Counted from the first letter of the stretch, positions 49,059 to 62,375 are shown. The stretch is DNA of 64,000 nucleotides from Tethya wilhelma (GCA_964030475.1 CAXIPT010000002.1:12816270-12880269); one strand, 5' to 3'. Translations and numbers: made by a program. Notes: a model not told the origin generated them from the letters alone.

Positions 49059-49508
49059 TGTTGCACTTAAAAAGTTTATTTGCTTATGTAATTCTATTGT
49101 GTACTCCTAGTATATGCATACATGGTAGTCAGAGATTTCTTTCTACTTTTTCAATTGTGTCCCTTCTCTCCCTCCAGTCAACTCACTAATGACCAACTGG
49201 TAAGAGAAACAAACAAACAAAAACAAAAACAATATTAAATATATTATACCTAGCTACCAGCTAGTCTGGCGGACTAGCTACCAGCCATGTTCCCAGGTAA
49301 AGAATGCTATTATTACATTTAGTTTGCTAGAAGATGGATAGCCTCATAAACCATGCATTCCCTTGTTTCTTCTCTGGTTTGCAACTATTTTGTTGCAAAA
49401 GTAGAAAGAAATCTCTGACCAACCTGTGACCTCTAGCTACTCTATTATTACCTTCACCCAGCCACTAACCAGCAATTAGCCTATAAACACTTTGGTTGCT
49501 AGGCAATG

Positions 49509-49548
<40 letters not shown>

Positions 49549-49553
49549 ACCAT
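49509..49553 (+). repeat. (CA)n microsatellite
   Basis: A CA tract before the dymeclin D exon at 49,569. It gives two spurious His-Thr reading frames. Confidence 0.85.
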
Positions 49554-50009
49554 CTTCCCTGGCCTCAGGTTCTTCCTCTGCTCCATCTCCTCGGGAGGGC
49601 CTTGGCCCTCTCGGCCCCCCTGTATCCACTGCCTATGCTGTTATGGCAAGCACACTCATTCTGAGTCAGGATGACTGCTTCAACAAGTCCATCCATGAAG
49701 TGGTAAATTACCAATTATGTGTGCTACAAAATTAGTCTTATACAATGTAAGTAGCAGACTTCTTTTAGCTTTAGATGTTCCTTAAATTGTCAATACCCTG
49801 GTTGCTAGGCAGCTGCCTACGCTTGCTGTTGGATTTCGTGGTTTGGTGCTTTAATTTATGTTGTGCTTATTAATGACCTACATTACCACCTCTACCAATA
49901 CTATGGCATAAAGCAGCACAGTAGTTCTAAAACTACCAAGAGTGTATTATACTCCACTTGTCAACTTTTGCTAGCTATGAATAATAATTACTAGAAGAAT
50001 GCAAGGCAT

Positions 50010-50655
50010 TGTGGGGCGAGCCTGAGCGAGCACAGCTTTTTGCATGAATTGTACAGTGAGTCTCAGTGTATGGAGAATATTAGTCAGAATGCCAAATTAT
50101 GGTATAGATCTGGCTGTCAGTGTGAATACAAAACTGACAGTATTTAAATGACTGTGCCAGTGTGGTGTGAACGTCAGAAGTTAGTTTACACGAAGAATTG
50201 CTAATGAGATGTAAAGTCTACAGTTATTTTCGAACTTGGTATCTCTTACCCTCTGACACTGCCAAGCCTGCATGGCATCACCGTTTTTCTCCTTGCAGTT
50301 TCTGCCTATCTTTCTGTTGGGCGCTACTGTTAAACAGTTTCTGTGCCTTTCTCTCATAAGATATGCTTAGCAACTGTCTAAGTCTCACAACCACTAGCTA
50401 TTAGCAGAACTATTTCTCAACTGTTCTGCTGCCTCTGTCTGATCTGATTTCTCGATCGACTGTCTCAAAAACACGTGCACACTATAAGCCTATGCGCATG
50501 CGTTAGTAATTCTAGTATTGCATGGTACATGGTACGGGTCGATAATTATGTTAGCTAGAATTAGCCTACGTGAGCACACAAGACCCAACGATGACAGACA
50601 GACAGACGGTCCCGACGTACAACTCGCTATCTGGGGCTCGCTCAGGCTCGCCCCA
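50010..50655. mobile_element. Element with GGGGCGAGCCTGAGCGAGC inverted ends
   Basis: The 19-base end (near 50,016) recurs inverted at about 50,636-50,654. The interior has no coding support. Target duplication not resolved, so the exact borders are approximate. Confidence 0.5.
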
Positions 50656-50692
50656 ATTATTCAATGGTCTAATTACGGAAAGGATGGAAGGA

Positions 50693-51310
50693 TAAAAGGA
50701 TGGCCTAGCTTATCTATACCATATCCATATTTTGTGAAAGAAGAAATGGCTAAAGTGGAAGGGAGGGCTGCATGTGTACTGGAAGACATGAATTTAGTGA
50801 TGCAATTCATAGAAGCCAAATTAAAGGTCATGTTGATACAGCTACATGTTACATGTGACCTACCAGACCATGAGGAGTTCAATGACATGAGGCAAAACAA
50901 TAACAAAGAATGTGAATATTAGTGGGAAAATATCCACATAGCTAAAGACAATTAATGATGAGCAACATGGTGATGGTCCTGGTCAGAACAATACAAGTCA
51001 ACATCTCTCAGATCAGAGTGAGTCTATTAATGACCAGTGAATAAAAGAAGGCCTAGCTTATCCACGCTATAGCCTCATAAACCACATGTTGTGAAAGAAG
51101 AAATGGCTCAAGTGGAAGGGAGGGCTGCATGTCTAGCTGTGTGGATATTTTCCCACTAGTATTCACATTCTTTGTTCTTGTTTTGCCTCATGTGATTAAA
51201 CTCCTCATGGTCTGGTAGGTCACATGTAACATGTAGCTGTATCAACATGACCTTTAAGTTGCCTTCTATGAATTGCATCACTAAATTCATCTCCTCCAGT
51301 ACATGTGCTT
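50693..51310. repeat. Inverted duplication within dymeclin D intron
   Basis: About 170 bp at 50,776-50,945 is the reverse complement of intron sequence that follows in normal orientation at about 51,130-51,310 (compare 18,735-18,905 in copy B). The exon fragment MVMVLVRTIQ lies between the arms. Confidence 0.65.
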
Positions 51311-51893
51311 GCCATAACATATTGCATGATTTGTTGTTTAATGCCCGCCAGTAATGAATATCTTTGCATGAGGAATGTCACTGATTGTTATTATAGTGTT
51401 GTTTCTGTTGTTGGATAAGTACCTCCACACCATCTGTCTGGTAGCCTTAGCTAACATGTCCTCTCATTTCCACTCCCTTCATTTGCTGCACAGAAGATAG
51501 TCAAGTAGGTTCCATTTAAAGACCACCTCTATCATTTCTATCACCCTACCTTTGATTGTGGCCTTCTCTCTATCACCAGTGTCTCCACTGAGGGTTGAAC
51601 ATGAACATCTCCCTGTCACTGATGCACCACCAGCTCAGCAAAGGCACTCTTGTGCCTCCTCTAGCTGACACTTGCATTATGTGGTGTGTCTACCTCCTCT
51701 GGGCTAGTCCCTTTCTACCACTCATCTGGTCTACTCAGTCCCTTCTCTTCCAGAGAGAGGGGTTTGAACCTTATCGGACACACCCCTCTCTCATGGACCT
51801 TGTGCAGAACATTGAGACTGTAAGTGGCACACGTGTAGCCAGGGTCACATACCCCATAGCTACTGCATGTGATGTACATTGATTCTCAATGAC

Positions 51894-51895
<2 letters not shown>

Positions 51896-51965
<70 letters not shown>
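51896..51965 (+). repeat. (CT)n microsatellite, dymeclin D
   Basis: The same intronic CT tract as in copies A and B. The contig ends inside it. Confidence 0.9.
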
Positions 51966-51966
51966 N
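51966..51966. other. Contig join; inverted overlap with 45,381
   Basis: A single N. Bases 51,967-52,273 are the reverse complement of 45,382-45,688; they include the start of a family-1 element. Confidence 0.85.
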
Positions 51967-52320
51967 TTAGGCCTTGCATGCAGTTGGTAATCTGTCAGTG
52001 AGAGCTTCTAAGCAACTTTGAAGGTTTAATTTTGTTTGACTAGATTTTTATGGTGACCAACATTTTGTATTGTGTCTATGGGACATTCGACCCATTCCTA
52101 CTATACGTACTACCGTACGTATGATAGGATATTACTATGTATTACAGTTATAACAATTTATCTATATAGTTAATAGCGATATTATACTAGTCTACCACAA
52201 GAGCCTTCTCTCGCTGCTAAGGCATAATGCAAGCAAGGGAGAAAAGGGGTATACTATACTCCTTAGAATAATTACAGGCTACAGGGAACATAGGATCAAC
52301 CTGGGTAGACTAGAACATAC

Positions 52321-52371
52321 TCAGTGATTCCATTTCAGTATTTCCATGGTAGTCACAGCAAGCTCCACATC
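52321..52371 (-). CDS. ANK-ROCO gene 4, Cys-rich linker exon
   Basis: A minus-strand 51-bp exon between atacag and gtatgt. It encodes CGACCDYHGNTEMESL and keeps phase 1, homologous to 32,869-32,929. No Death-domain exon follows in this orientation before the contig ends. Confidence 0.65.
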   Translation of the reverse strand, partial: DVELAVTTMEILKWNH

Positions 52372-52449
52372 CTGTATTAATACATTAATTTTCTTCATTA
52401 ATCTCCATGTAACAGATTTATTTTACTACTGAAAGTATATTACACTGAC

Positions 52450-55400
52450 CTGAAGGTGTTAAGCCTAATGATGGAAACAAGCTAACTTCATTAAACAGAT
52501 TACGAAGTTCAAGATATGTACCACCAGAATTTTGAGGTTGACATCTTTGCCATCTTTTAAACATTTCAAATAGCTGTTTGATTGACGGAGAAACACGGGT
52601 ACTAATAGTATTATGAGGTGGTTTAACCAAGTAAACAATGTGGTCATAGTAGGGAAGGAGGTGATGACAAACATGGTGAAGGAATTCTTCAGTTTCAACC
52701 TCTTTTTCATCAGTGGGATCACTTGCATACAAGCGATCAACAATGGCGGTGCAGAGGTAAGCATAAGGCTCAAAGAACAGCAAATGATCTAGTTTTAAAG
52801 TTTTCATGTTGTCATTGATCACAAATACTACGGGTCTTTCACCAATTTTTATAGCGCGACAGACATCATCTATAGTAAAGACAGAATCATTTGATGGTAT
52901 TTGTGGCAAAGGGTGCTTGATCCTAGTTGGATTTAACAGATTGTGACTAATTTCAGGACCAGGGCAAAGTTCCTCTTTGGTAAATAGTATTTTTGAAAGA
53001 ATTGCAGAACGGCATTTCAATAGTTTAACATTCATAGGATCAAGAATTGGATCAAGACACTGCTGCATGAGAATGAGTATCTTGTTGTTTTCGACAACAT
53101 CCACAAGTATTTTAATACCACTATGTTCCAGCCAGCAAATTCCACTTTTCCAAACTGTACAAACTCTCTTTTCTACCATGTCTTGTATACCATTGATATC
53201 TTTTCGGTTTTGTGTAGTCTTGAAAGCATAAGTAAATGCTAATCGCAAAAGCAATACTTGGATAAATTGTGGATTGAAAAATTCATTTGGCTTCTTACAT
53301 TCTAAGATCAAACCAAAGCAACAGGGATGTATTAGGTCAGTGTCCTGTTTCCATACTGTTAATGGCCGGTCTATGCTGACAAGAGAAGGAAAGAAGAAAT
53401 ATCTTTCATCAAGAACTTGCGGAGGAGGGCAGTCTTTGTTGAGAAGTTGGAGTGTTTCTAAATCCAAGATTTCTTGGCAGTACTCCATATGTGATAAGAA
53501 TCCTACTAATAAGTTTGGATTACAAGGCAATTGTTTGAGCTTGGATAATGGAATTACTCCAGTGCTGCTAGCTAGAGGGATATGCTGTTGAAAATCTGGT
53601 GGAGCAAAGAGACTGCCAATAACTTCACACAATAATTCGTTTTTCTTCATTATTATCCAGCTTTGGTTGATCAACAATGGTTGAGGATGCCTTATAAATA
53701 AAATGTGTCCTCTTTCACTCAGTTCCTCACACATTTGAACAATTACATCAGGATCAGGAGTAAGAAAATTAGTAGCAACTTTGTAGGTTTGGAAAGAGTC
53801 GTGATAACGATATTGTCGTCTTACAGTGCTAATTAAGTAATCCAGACATATTGCAAATAAGTCATTAAACTGTTCTTCAAGGAATACATAAAGACAATGA
53901 GAGGAAAATTGCAATGCTATTGTTTCTCTTAATTCACTAGCACTTTCTTGCAATTGTTGCCTGAGTTCATTAATTTCTTGTGACTGAGATTGTGTGCAAT
54001 CAATAGTTAGTGCACTCTTTACAACAAAAGCTTTGGTACTCATTCCAGCTTTAAATGTATTGATTAAACTTTTAATTTTTTTGAATGGATCTTCACTATT
54101 TTCTTTCAGGATGTCAGCATGACTGCCAATTATTAACAAATGAGGATTTCCATCAAGTGAGGCACAATAATCAAGTGCAAACTTTGCCCAATATATAGCT
54201 CTATCACAGATTTCAGAAATATCTCTAGTCAGATTCACTAGGACCAAGAATACAGGTGGAGACTTCTTTATGATGTTGTGTAACACACTACCATGACTTG
54301 AATAATACTCAGAGTGTCCAGCAAAATCGTACATTGTTACACTGCCATATATTTGACTGATGAAATCATTTGGAACAACCCCAGCAGTATGATCAAAAGC
54401 CTCACTTTGTTTAATATTCTCACCATTTTCATTTTTCAGTGACTCCACTAGAGTTGTCTTGCCAGCTCCTGAGTCTCCAATGACAAGGATCTTGAGTGGT
54501 GTTGGAGGAGGAGCTCCTGGAGATGAGGTATGTTGAAAGAAATCTTTGTGGAGTTCATACAGAGGAGTGGAATCAGCTCCATGTTTCAGTAGTAGTTTTA
54601 TGATAGAATGATCAGTAGCAAGGGTTATGGGTGTTTGACCATCCTTGTCAGCATGGGAAACATCAGCTCCTTTAGTTAGAAGGTATTTTACGGCATGTAA
54701 ATTGTTTTGTTTGCAAGCAAGAAGAAGTGGTGTTTGATGGTGATCATTTTTACTTTCAAGTAGAGTCAGACATTGTGGAATTTCAGTGAATAAATAATGA
54801 AAAATATCATTACTTGTTATAATCTTATTTAAACATGCATAGTGTAACACTGAGTTTCCTTCATTAGATACTTTAAGTAATACATCATCATGGAGAAGCA
54901 ACTTCACTACCGCCAAATTTTGGTATTGACAGGCTAGGAACAGAGCACTTTCATTGTCATTGTTAAGTAGTTTCTTGTCACTCTCATGATCTAGAAGATA
55001 AGTTACCACTTTCACAACTTGGTCTAGGTGAGTACGCCTACAAATTGCATGGAGTGGGGTATCTCCAAAGTTATTTTGAACATTAATATCAGACTTGTTA
55101 CGAAGAGCATCCACAACAAGTTTCAAATTGTTAAACACATCAGAGTGTGAATCACGGCATATTAGATGAAGAGTCGTCTGTCCAATCCAATTAGGAATGC
55201 TAACATCACAATGCTTGACAAGGGAGTTTAGTAATTGAGAACAACATGAAAGTCTGGTTGCCATATGTATGACAGTCTCTTTAGAGAAATCGGACTGTAA
55301 ATTAATAACTTCGATGCTAAATGGTAATATTTGTTGAAGAAGACTTTCATAATCTTTGACCTGGTAATATTCATCATCATAATGTCTGTATTGCTCTAGA

Positions 55401-58400
55401 CATAGATGAATAGGCAATTCATTCTTTGCATTGGGAACAACCATTGTAGCTCTAGCAGAGTCAGCACCTGATTCAATCAGATGTTTAACAATATCTTTGT
55501 TTCCCACTCTGCAAGCAATGTGTACTGGAGTATCACCAGGAGTAATTCCTCTATGTTTTATTGGTACATCAGAACTAACTTGACCAAAGCATTTTTCAGA
55601 ACATACCAGTTGAATAATTTTTGAATTGTGAATGGTACAGGCTAAGTGTAATGCTGTTTCACCATATTTATTCTGTTTGGCTAAGTCACAGGGTGTAATA
55701 TACTTTACTAAATACTGAACCAAGTTTTCATCTCCACTTTGAGCTGCAAGATGTAGAGGTGTATTGCCATCAGTATTAGTTTGATTAATTAAACTTGAAA
55801 TAGTCAAAACTACGGGATTTTTTAAGCTAACTTGGGGGTCTTTTCCATAACATAATATTCTTTGTAACAAATATTTCACAAATTTTTTGTTTCCATATTC
55901 ACATGCTACATGTAAAGGAGTATTGCCAGCTTTGTCTTGGTAGCTAATCATCTCAACATGATCTATTAGAAGTTTGACAAACTTTATAGTCTTAGAATGC
56001 ATTGCAGCAATATGTAGTGGTATTTGACCATCGCTGTTAACAAGGTGTATATCAGAACCCAATTGACACAGCTTTCTACTATAATTTAAAACTAGATGAA
56101 ATTGATGATTAAAGTTTTTCCTGCACACTAAATGAAGCGCTGTATTTCCAAGTTTGTTCTGAACATTGACATTTGCAGCTGATGTAACATAAGCTAGGAT
56201 CTCCATTGACGCAGCTACTGCTAGTGCATCATGTAATGGGGTGTTACCTTGTTTATTTTGAGCTAAAAGTGAATTGTAAAAGGTTTCTTTCGTTGATAAG
56301 TATCTTATAGTTTCAAGCTGTTTTCGCTGGCAAGCAACATGAATTGGTAAATCTCCATCATCACTTTGGAATTGTACATCATCTTGGGTGTTTAGATCAG
56401 TTGATTCAGGTGATTCTTTGAGACCTGAAGTGATAGGGTGTTTGGACTGCATGGCTGATTTTCTTCTTTGTCTTTCTAAACAACCTTGCTCTGAATTAGC
56501 TGAAACATTGCCAATCAGTTTCAAAGCTGATAACAGAGTTGGGTTACCTTGTGCAAGGCTAATTGGTGTCTCGTTAAATTTATTAGGAATGCTTAGATTG
56601 CAGCTTAGCTGTTGGACCAAGTAAGCAACAATTTTTTCTTTCTTTTCACGGCAAGCGATATGCAAAGGTGTATCACCAGATGAACACTGCATGTTAATGT
56701 TACACTTACTTGTTAGCAATTTCACTAACTCAACTGACTGTGAAGCTGCCACATGAATTGCAAGTTTAGATTGATAATTCTTTCTTGTTTGATCACAGCC
56801 CCGTTGAATCAAATACTCAACCATATTCACTTGTCCAAAACTACATGCTATGTGTAATGGAGTGTTCCCTGTGTTTTCATCAATGTAATCGACGTTTACA
56901 ACAGTAAGTGCTTTCAACAAATCAAGATTGCTTAGCTTGCAAGCATGCACAAACAGAGTAGGACACCAGGGGCCATAATAATAATGAAAATTTCGTTCTT
57001 GTCTTTCAGTAGTACCTTGAGGCTTGTTAGGATCTAAGGAACGTCTAGCTACCAAATATCTTACAACAATCGGATGAACATGTTTTTTCAATGATTCAGT
57101 ATCTTTGGAGTCCCTATAATAACTGTTAACCTCTGAAACTGAATACTCTCGAAGGCCACAAGCACTACCTAGAGCATTGATTCTAAACTTGTCTTCTACA
57201 AATGGTGAGCATCCTCGTTCAACAATTAGGTACTCCACAACATCAACAAGACCATGTGAACAAGCCAAATGAAGACAATTGAAATCTCCATCTATTTCTG
57301 ACATCAGTTGCTCACTTGTAAGATTATGACTTGTTATCTTAACTAATTCTAAACATTTTGTACATGCTATGTGGAAAGGATATTGTCCTTGCTTATTCTG
57401 TATTAACAGCATGTTTAGATCACAAAACTTATTTTCCATCAAATATTTAACAACTTTTGTGGCTCCACTTCTACAGGCAGAGTGCAAAATTGTATCTCCG
57501 TAGTTAGCGTTGACTAGCCGGGGGAATGATATCATTAGGTCACGTTCAACAACATCCACACATGCTTTATTGTCTGTTAACAGTTTAATTAGTGTTAGAG
57601 ATCCTTTTTGACACGCTATATGCAATGGCATTTCTCCATAGTGATTTCTTGCATTTGGGTCACAACCAAGCTCTAACAGTATCTCAACGGCATCTAGATT
57701 CATACTTTCACAAGCAACATGTAATGGAGTAGTAATAGTATAGGCGTTTTTTTGATAAAGGTACATTCTGACATTATTTTTAGTGGCCATTAGTTTCAGC
57801 AATGGCAAATCATCACTCTCTATACAAGCCATGTGGATAACAAGGCTAGAAAAAACATCTGGATGCTCAATGGGTTTGCAACCCTTTTCAAAAATCAGAT
57901 ACCTAACTACCTCCTTGACTCCATATTGACATGCCAAATGCAAAGGAGTATTGCCATCATGGTCTTGAGCATAAATATTGATTGTGGATTGGCTACTAAC
58001 AAGTCGTACCGTTGACAAAAGTTCATTCACATCACAGTCCTCTCTACCACTCATTTCCTTTATAACGATATGCAATGGCAAGAAACCCTTCGAGTTTTGA
58101 ATATTCTGGCTGCATTCTTTTTCTTGTGTGAGATAACGAATTAACTCAATGTTCCTACTTTTACAAGCAATGTGAAGTGGAGTATCACCATGCATGCCCT
58201 TAGCATCAATGTTAAGTTCCGTCTGGCTACTAACCAACTTAGATGCTTCTACTAATTTAAGTTTCAATGTATCATTATTTGGATTAACGGATTGGACTAG
58301 TCTAAGAGTTATATGTAGGGGTAAATCACAAAAACTGCTTTGCTGATGGATGCTTTGATCACATTGTTTTTCTTGAACAAGATATCGGATTAGTTCATAA

Positions 58401-60355
58401 TTTTCTGTTGAACATGCTATGTAAAGTGGAGTGTAACCATGCTTATTACAAACATTAACATTGAATGTAGGCTGTCCACTTACTAGCCTAGCCATTTCCA
58501 TGAGTACTGGCGTACGACAGTTGGTTCGACAATATAAATTAGCAACTAAGTGTAATGCTACACAACCCAAACTATTTTGAATATTTTGATCACATTGTTT
58601 GTCTTGAGTGAGGTACCTCACTATTTCAATGTTATCAATGTTCCTACAAACAATGTGCAATGGTGTACTCCCAAATGAATCCTGGACATCAACCACCTTG
58701 CATGTGGGATGACTGCTAAGAAGTTTCACAATTTTTAACTTATCAACATTGCCTTTAGGATGAAGAGTATGTGCATCTCTGTACCAGAGATAATCACAAA
58801 ATAAATGTAGTGGTAGCTTTTCCTGCTTGTTTAAACAGGCTACATTAATGCCAAGTTCTTCAACTAGGTATTGAATTACTTCAGTTGTTACTTTACTATA
58901 ATTAGCACAAGCTAAATGTAATGCAGTATTACCATCCACATTGTCTTGTAGATTTACACAGTCCTTGTGAGGAGATACAAGTCTGAGAATATCAACCTGA
59001 AGTGCTTGCTCATTGTTACATGCAAAATGAAGGGGAAGCCATCCCGCATTGTTGGCCACATTTGCTCCACTTAAATTTGGGTCATTCCCAACAAGTGACA
59101 GTAAGTACTTCAAGTACTGGATTTTGTTATATGCACTATAACACATCAAGTGTAACAGTGTATTACCTTTAGAATCTCTGTATTTAATTGTATTTTGATT
59201 AAGAGTAGCTCTTAACAAGTTAAAAGTATTCTCTTGTAGAGAATGAAACAGTAGTATTTGGCATGCATATGAATACAGCATTTCAGGGCCGTGGTTTGAA
59301 ACCACATCAGCCAATTTATCATAATGATATACATTGTCAAGAGTACCATTCTCTATGAAATTAGCAAACCTTTCAAACAGGTTATCTAATAAATACTTCA
59401 AAATGCAGTAATCTGCTTCATAATCAGCAGCATCACATATATCACGTATTAAATCAGTAGAGAAATAGACAATTTTTTGCTCAGTTATACATTTGATAAT
59501 GCTCCTGTTCCCAACTAAATAGGCTACACTGAAAATTTTTTTGTTGCAAGATTCCTTTGTGAGTAATAGTATATCTGTGTAATTCTTGAAGAGAAACTGA
59601 AAAATATCTTTCTGTTCATGCATACATGCTATACAAAGCAATGATTCTAAGTGAACTAGATTTGGCCTTGCTCCAGTTACATGGACCTTATCAGTAAAGT
59701 ACTGAAGGTCTTCTAGAGACCCACGTTGACAAGCCAGTTCAAGCAACATTGGCTGTTGGCCTGATGACATTTGAGCAAAAGGATCCCCTTTATGTAGCAA
59801 TAGGCTTCTCACAATACTTATATAGCCTTGATTAAAGTGGGGCATCACTGTAGAATGTATACTTTCAGCTGATCGTACAAGATGGACACTCTTAATGTCA
59901 TCATAGGCTGCAGTTAGTGACTTTTCACCAGAGGATGGAGTTGATTTTTTCTGAAAACGTTTTATGAGCTTATCATAGGTACTACAACACACATAATGTA
60001 GTGGTGAAGCCTTTTGTATATCCAGTACATTGGGGTCACAATGTCCTTCTTTGAGAAGGTACTCAACAACATGGGCATGACCACCAAGGCTAGCATAGTG
60101 CAAGGGAGTGACTCCCTCGCTATTTCTACATTCAGTATCATATTTATACTTCTCTATTAGTGTTCTTACCACATCTAGGTCTCCATAGGCTGCTGCAAAG
60201 TGTAGAGGATGATGTTGATATGGCCATAAGAATTGCTTTGCTTCATCTCTTGCATCAGCTTCTTCTATAGCTGCTAGTACCTTTTCAAACTCTCCCCTGA
60301 CACAAGTCTTCAATAATTGTCTATCTTTTTTAGATTTCTTTTTTAATTTCGCCAT
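52450..60355 (-). CDS. ANK-ROCO gene 4, giant main exon (ankyrin, Roc, COR)
   Basis: An intact 7,906-bp minus-strand exon. The ATG at 60,355 (MAKLKKKSKKDRQLL) aligns with the starts of genes 1 and 2. Ankyrin repeats fill ~35-1,930. Roc has P-loop GDSGAGKTT near residue 1,960, DFAGHSEYYSSHG and GSHADIL. COR has GHILFIRHP, SWIIMKKNELLCEV, STGVIPLSKL and RYFFFPSLVS. It is close to genes 1 and 2 throughout. The exon ends LGLTPSG at a phase-1 donor (gtcagt). The leader at 60,356-60,466 matches the leaders of genes 1 and 2, including a dymeclin last-exon remnant at the contig edge. Its apparent lack of a Death domain is probably an assembly effect. Confidence 0.9.
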
Positions 60356-60466
60356 CTTTACAGATCAACGGCTTGCAAACATGCACAGAAAGCACTTTTA
60401 CCTCAAAGGTCAACATCAGAAACCACATGATTGACATGAATCAAATTACATAATAATTAAGAGGTG

Positions 60467-60467
60467 N
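60467..60467. other. Contig join, no overlap found
   Basis: A single N between the gene 4 leader and the 3' flank of gene 5. I saw no shared sequence across it, so the order of the neighbouring contigs is unproven. Confidence 0.6.
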
Positions 60468-61553
60468 TGTCATGTCTTAAATGGCTATTTCTACTTACTG
60501 AAATGACCCACATTTCTATTTATACCTATTATTCTACAAAGGACAATACACCAGCTAGAGTTCTTCATATCATTATCCAAGTTGCTCTGAATCAGACACA
60601 AAGTGCATGATGACCACAAGTACAAATAACTCTCAGACTGTGGTTGGACGAGGACAATCCACAAGACATCAAGTTGTTCGCTGCCAACACATGCCACTTC
60701 ATTATGAAAAATAACAATTATTATGGTAAATGCCTAGCTGTCCTTAAAGAACAAAAGAAATAATTTATTATTTGTGTTTATGCAATGCTCGTGTCAACAA
60801 AATCGATACTACTTTATACAATGTTTCAAAGACAAGACTATTGATTGCTTCAATGATCAAGAATTGCACTGGACCATGGATATTCATTTGTATGATTACA
60901 ATCGACATGTCAATCTAACCGAACAAAAGGTACCATTAACAATGCATGACTTATCAACCTCTCAAGATGCTCAAGTTAGTCTTCGAAATAGAAAGATTGA
61001 CTTGTTACATTATTTACTGCATGCCACCACTCTGGCATTCACTTGTGTCTGGTTTGTGACTCAAGATACACTTGAGCAGGTCAGGGTCTAAGGAGCCGTA
61101 GTGGTACTGGTTCTTCACAGGTTCATGTATCTGGTGTGACTCGGGTGTATGATACGTGGGTCATTTCTGCTATTCCTATTTTTGTTGTATATTATTTTTC
61201 TAAAGCGAACAAACCAGGAGCTATGTCTGTGTTTCCCGTAAAGAGGGGTGCCCCCTCCTTTCAACTATCTTCTTCCCATGCATACAAATACATATAAAAC
61301 TACTAATTTTCAGAGAATTTTAAGCAACTCCCCCACTCACCCCCCCCCCCAAATCCAACCTCTTTACTTCTGTCCTGGGGAAAACACTGTATGTAATAGT
61401 ATAGAAATGTGTATAGATATAATTATAGCAAATTTGTTATTGTATAATGAACATATAACAGCTAGTAAGAGAATTATTACCTAACATAATCAGTTGACAA
61501 TAGTACGTTTTGGAAATGACACAGCTAAACAACAACAAAAAGCATGTTATGTG

Positions 61554-61592
<39 letters not shown>

Positions 61593-61739
61593 AAAAAATA
61601 ACAAGAAACGCATACATCAATTTTACATTGAAAATGCTCATGACAATGTAAAAGATTACTTCACTGAATTTTTGTATGTAGTACCACGATTTTTATTGCA
61701 CTGAAAGTAAGAAGGCAATCAATAAATCATTGCCGTAGT
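60468..61739. other. 3' flank of ANK-ROCO 5, no gene seen
   Basis: The reverse complement of 60,480-60,900 resembles 13,560-13,880 past gene 1. A CA microsatellite lies at 61,556-61,590. The plus-strand frame at 60,774-61,091 is not preserved in the homologous region, so I do not call it. Confidence 0.55.
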
Positions 61740-62038
61740 TTAGTGACGTAACATACCAATAAACTTGTCCTTCAGCTGTTGTACCAGTGGGAGGTGGTTT
61801 ATAACAGGAGATTCTAATGCATGAACCAAGGCAGACCATGTTGGCTGAGGATACTCTCTTTGAAGCCACGATTCAAGCATTTTGTTGAAACACTGGTCCA
61901 CTTCATGATGACAGTCTCGTTCAATGACTCTAAGTTCAGTAGGATCAAGATGAAGCTGAACTCCTAGGTCAAACCACTTCAAACGGACATCAAAGACAGC
62001 CTCTTGAACTGTTCTAAAGTCAGTAATCCTGAGATGAC
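61740..62038 (-). CDS. ANK-ROCO gene 5, Death domain exon
   Basis: A minus-strand exon starting after tactag with HLRITDFRTVQEAVFDVRL. Its Death domain has KWFDLGVQLHLDPTELRVIE, DQCFNKMLESWLQRE and TWSALVHALES. A phase-1 donor follows KFIG at 61,757; unspliced, the frame stops after MLRH at 61,740. It belongs to the gene 1/2 subtype. It lies upstream of gene 4's start, so it belongs to a different gene. Confidence 0.8.
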
Positions 62039-62135
62039 CTAGTATATTAAAATGCACATTGCAAGAAAAACTATTATGACTATAGGTACAGATCAATTGA
62101 GAACATGCTTTTTTATTATTATGAAACAATCATAC

Positions 62136-62183
62136 CACAAAGAGTCTGTTCAGATCTTTCATGGTAGTTCTGACAACAAACTC
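62136..62183 (-). CDS. ANK-ROCO gene 5, Cys-rich linker exon
   Basis: A 48-bp phase 1-1 exon between cttctag and gtatga on the minus strand. It encodes VCCQNYHERSEQTLC. Confidence 0.65.
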
Positions 62184-62276
62184 CTAGAAGATCGAGATAA
62201 AATTTGATTATAATATTATGTGTCACTAGCTAGTAAAATGAATGAATAAAGACTATTATTAATTTATACAATATAC

Positions 62277-62375
62277 CTGAAGGTGTTAAGCCTAATGATG
62301 GAAACAAGCTAACTTCATTAAACAGGTCACGAAGTTCAAGATATGTACCACCAGAACTTTGGAGCTTGCACTTAT
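62277..62375 (-). CDS. ANK-ROCO gene 5, end of main exon (cut by gap)
   Basis: A minus-strand fragment reading CKLQSSGGTYLELRDLFNEV then SLFPSLGLTPSG to a phase-1 donor (gtatat), exactly as the other main exons end. Everything upstream is lost at the N at 62,376. Confidence 0.8.

Larger units (their letters stand above)
48105..51819 (+). pseudogene. DYM: Dymeclin copy D, decayed
   Basis: Remnants in order: YDVHLEAINLFLVLLSSQMYP (48,105-48,215); QLTNDQL (49,178-49,199, middle deleted); an exon ending YAVMASTLILSQDDCFNKSI (49,569-49,702, the best-preserved form of this exon); part of MVMVLVRTIQVNISQIR (about 50,968-51,018); [20 protein letters not shown] (51,412-51,500, with a deletion); [19 protein letters not shown] (about 51,720-51,819). 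Exons are truncated and an internal inverted duplication is present, so it is not functional. It ends at a contig join. Confidence 0.75.

Noticed and set aside
50518..50922. 134-residue plus-strand frame
   Set aside because: It runs from an element end into an inverted piece of dymeclin intron; not conserved in the other copies.
60774..61091. 105-residue plus-strand frame past gene 5
   Set aside because: The homologous sequence past gene 1 (about 13,560-13,700) has a length change that breaks this frame.
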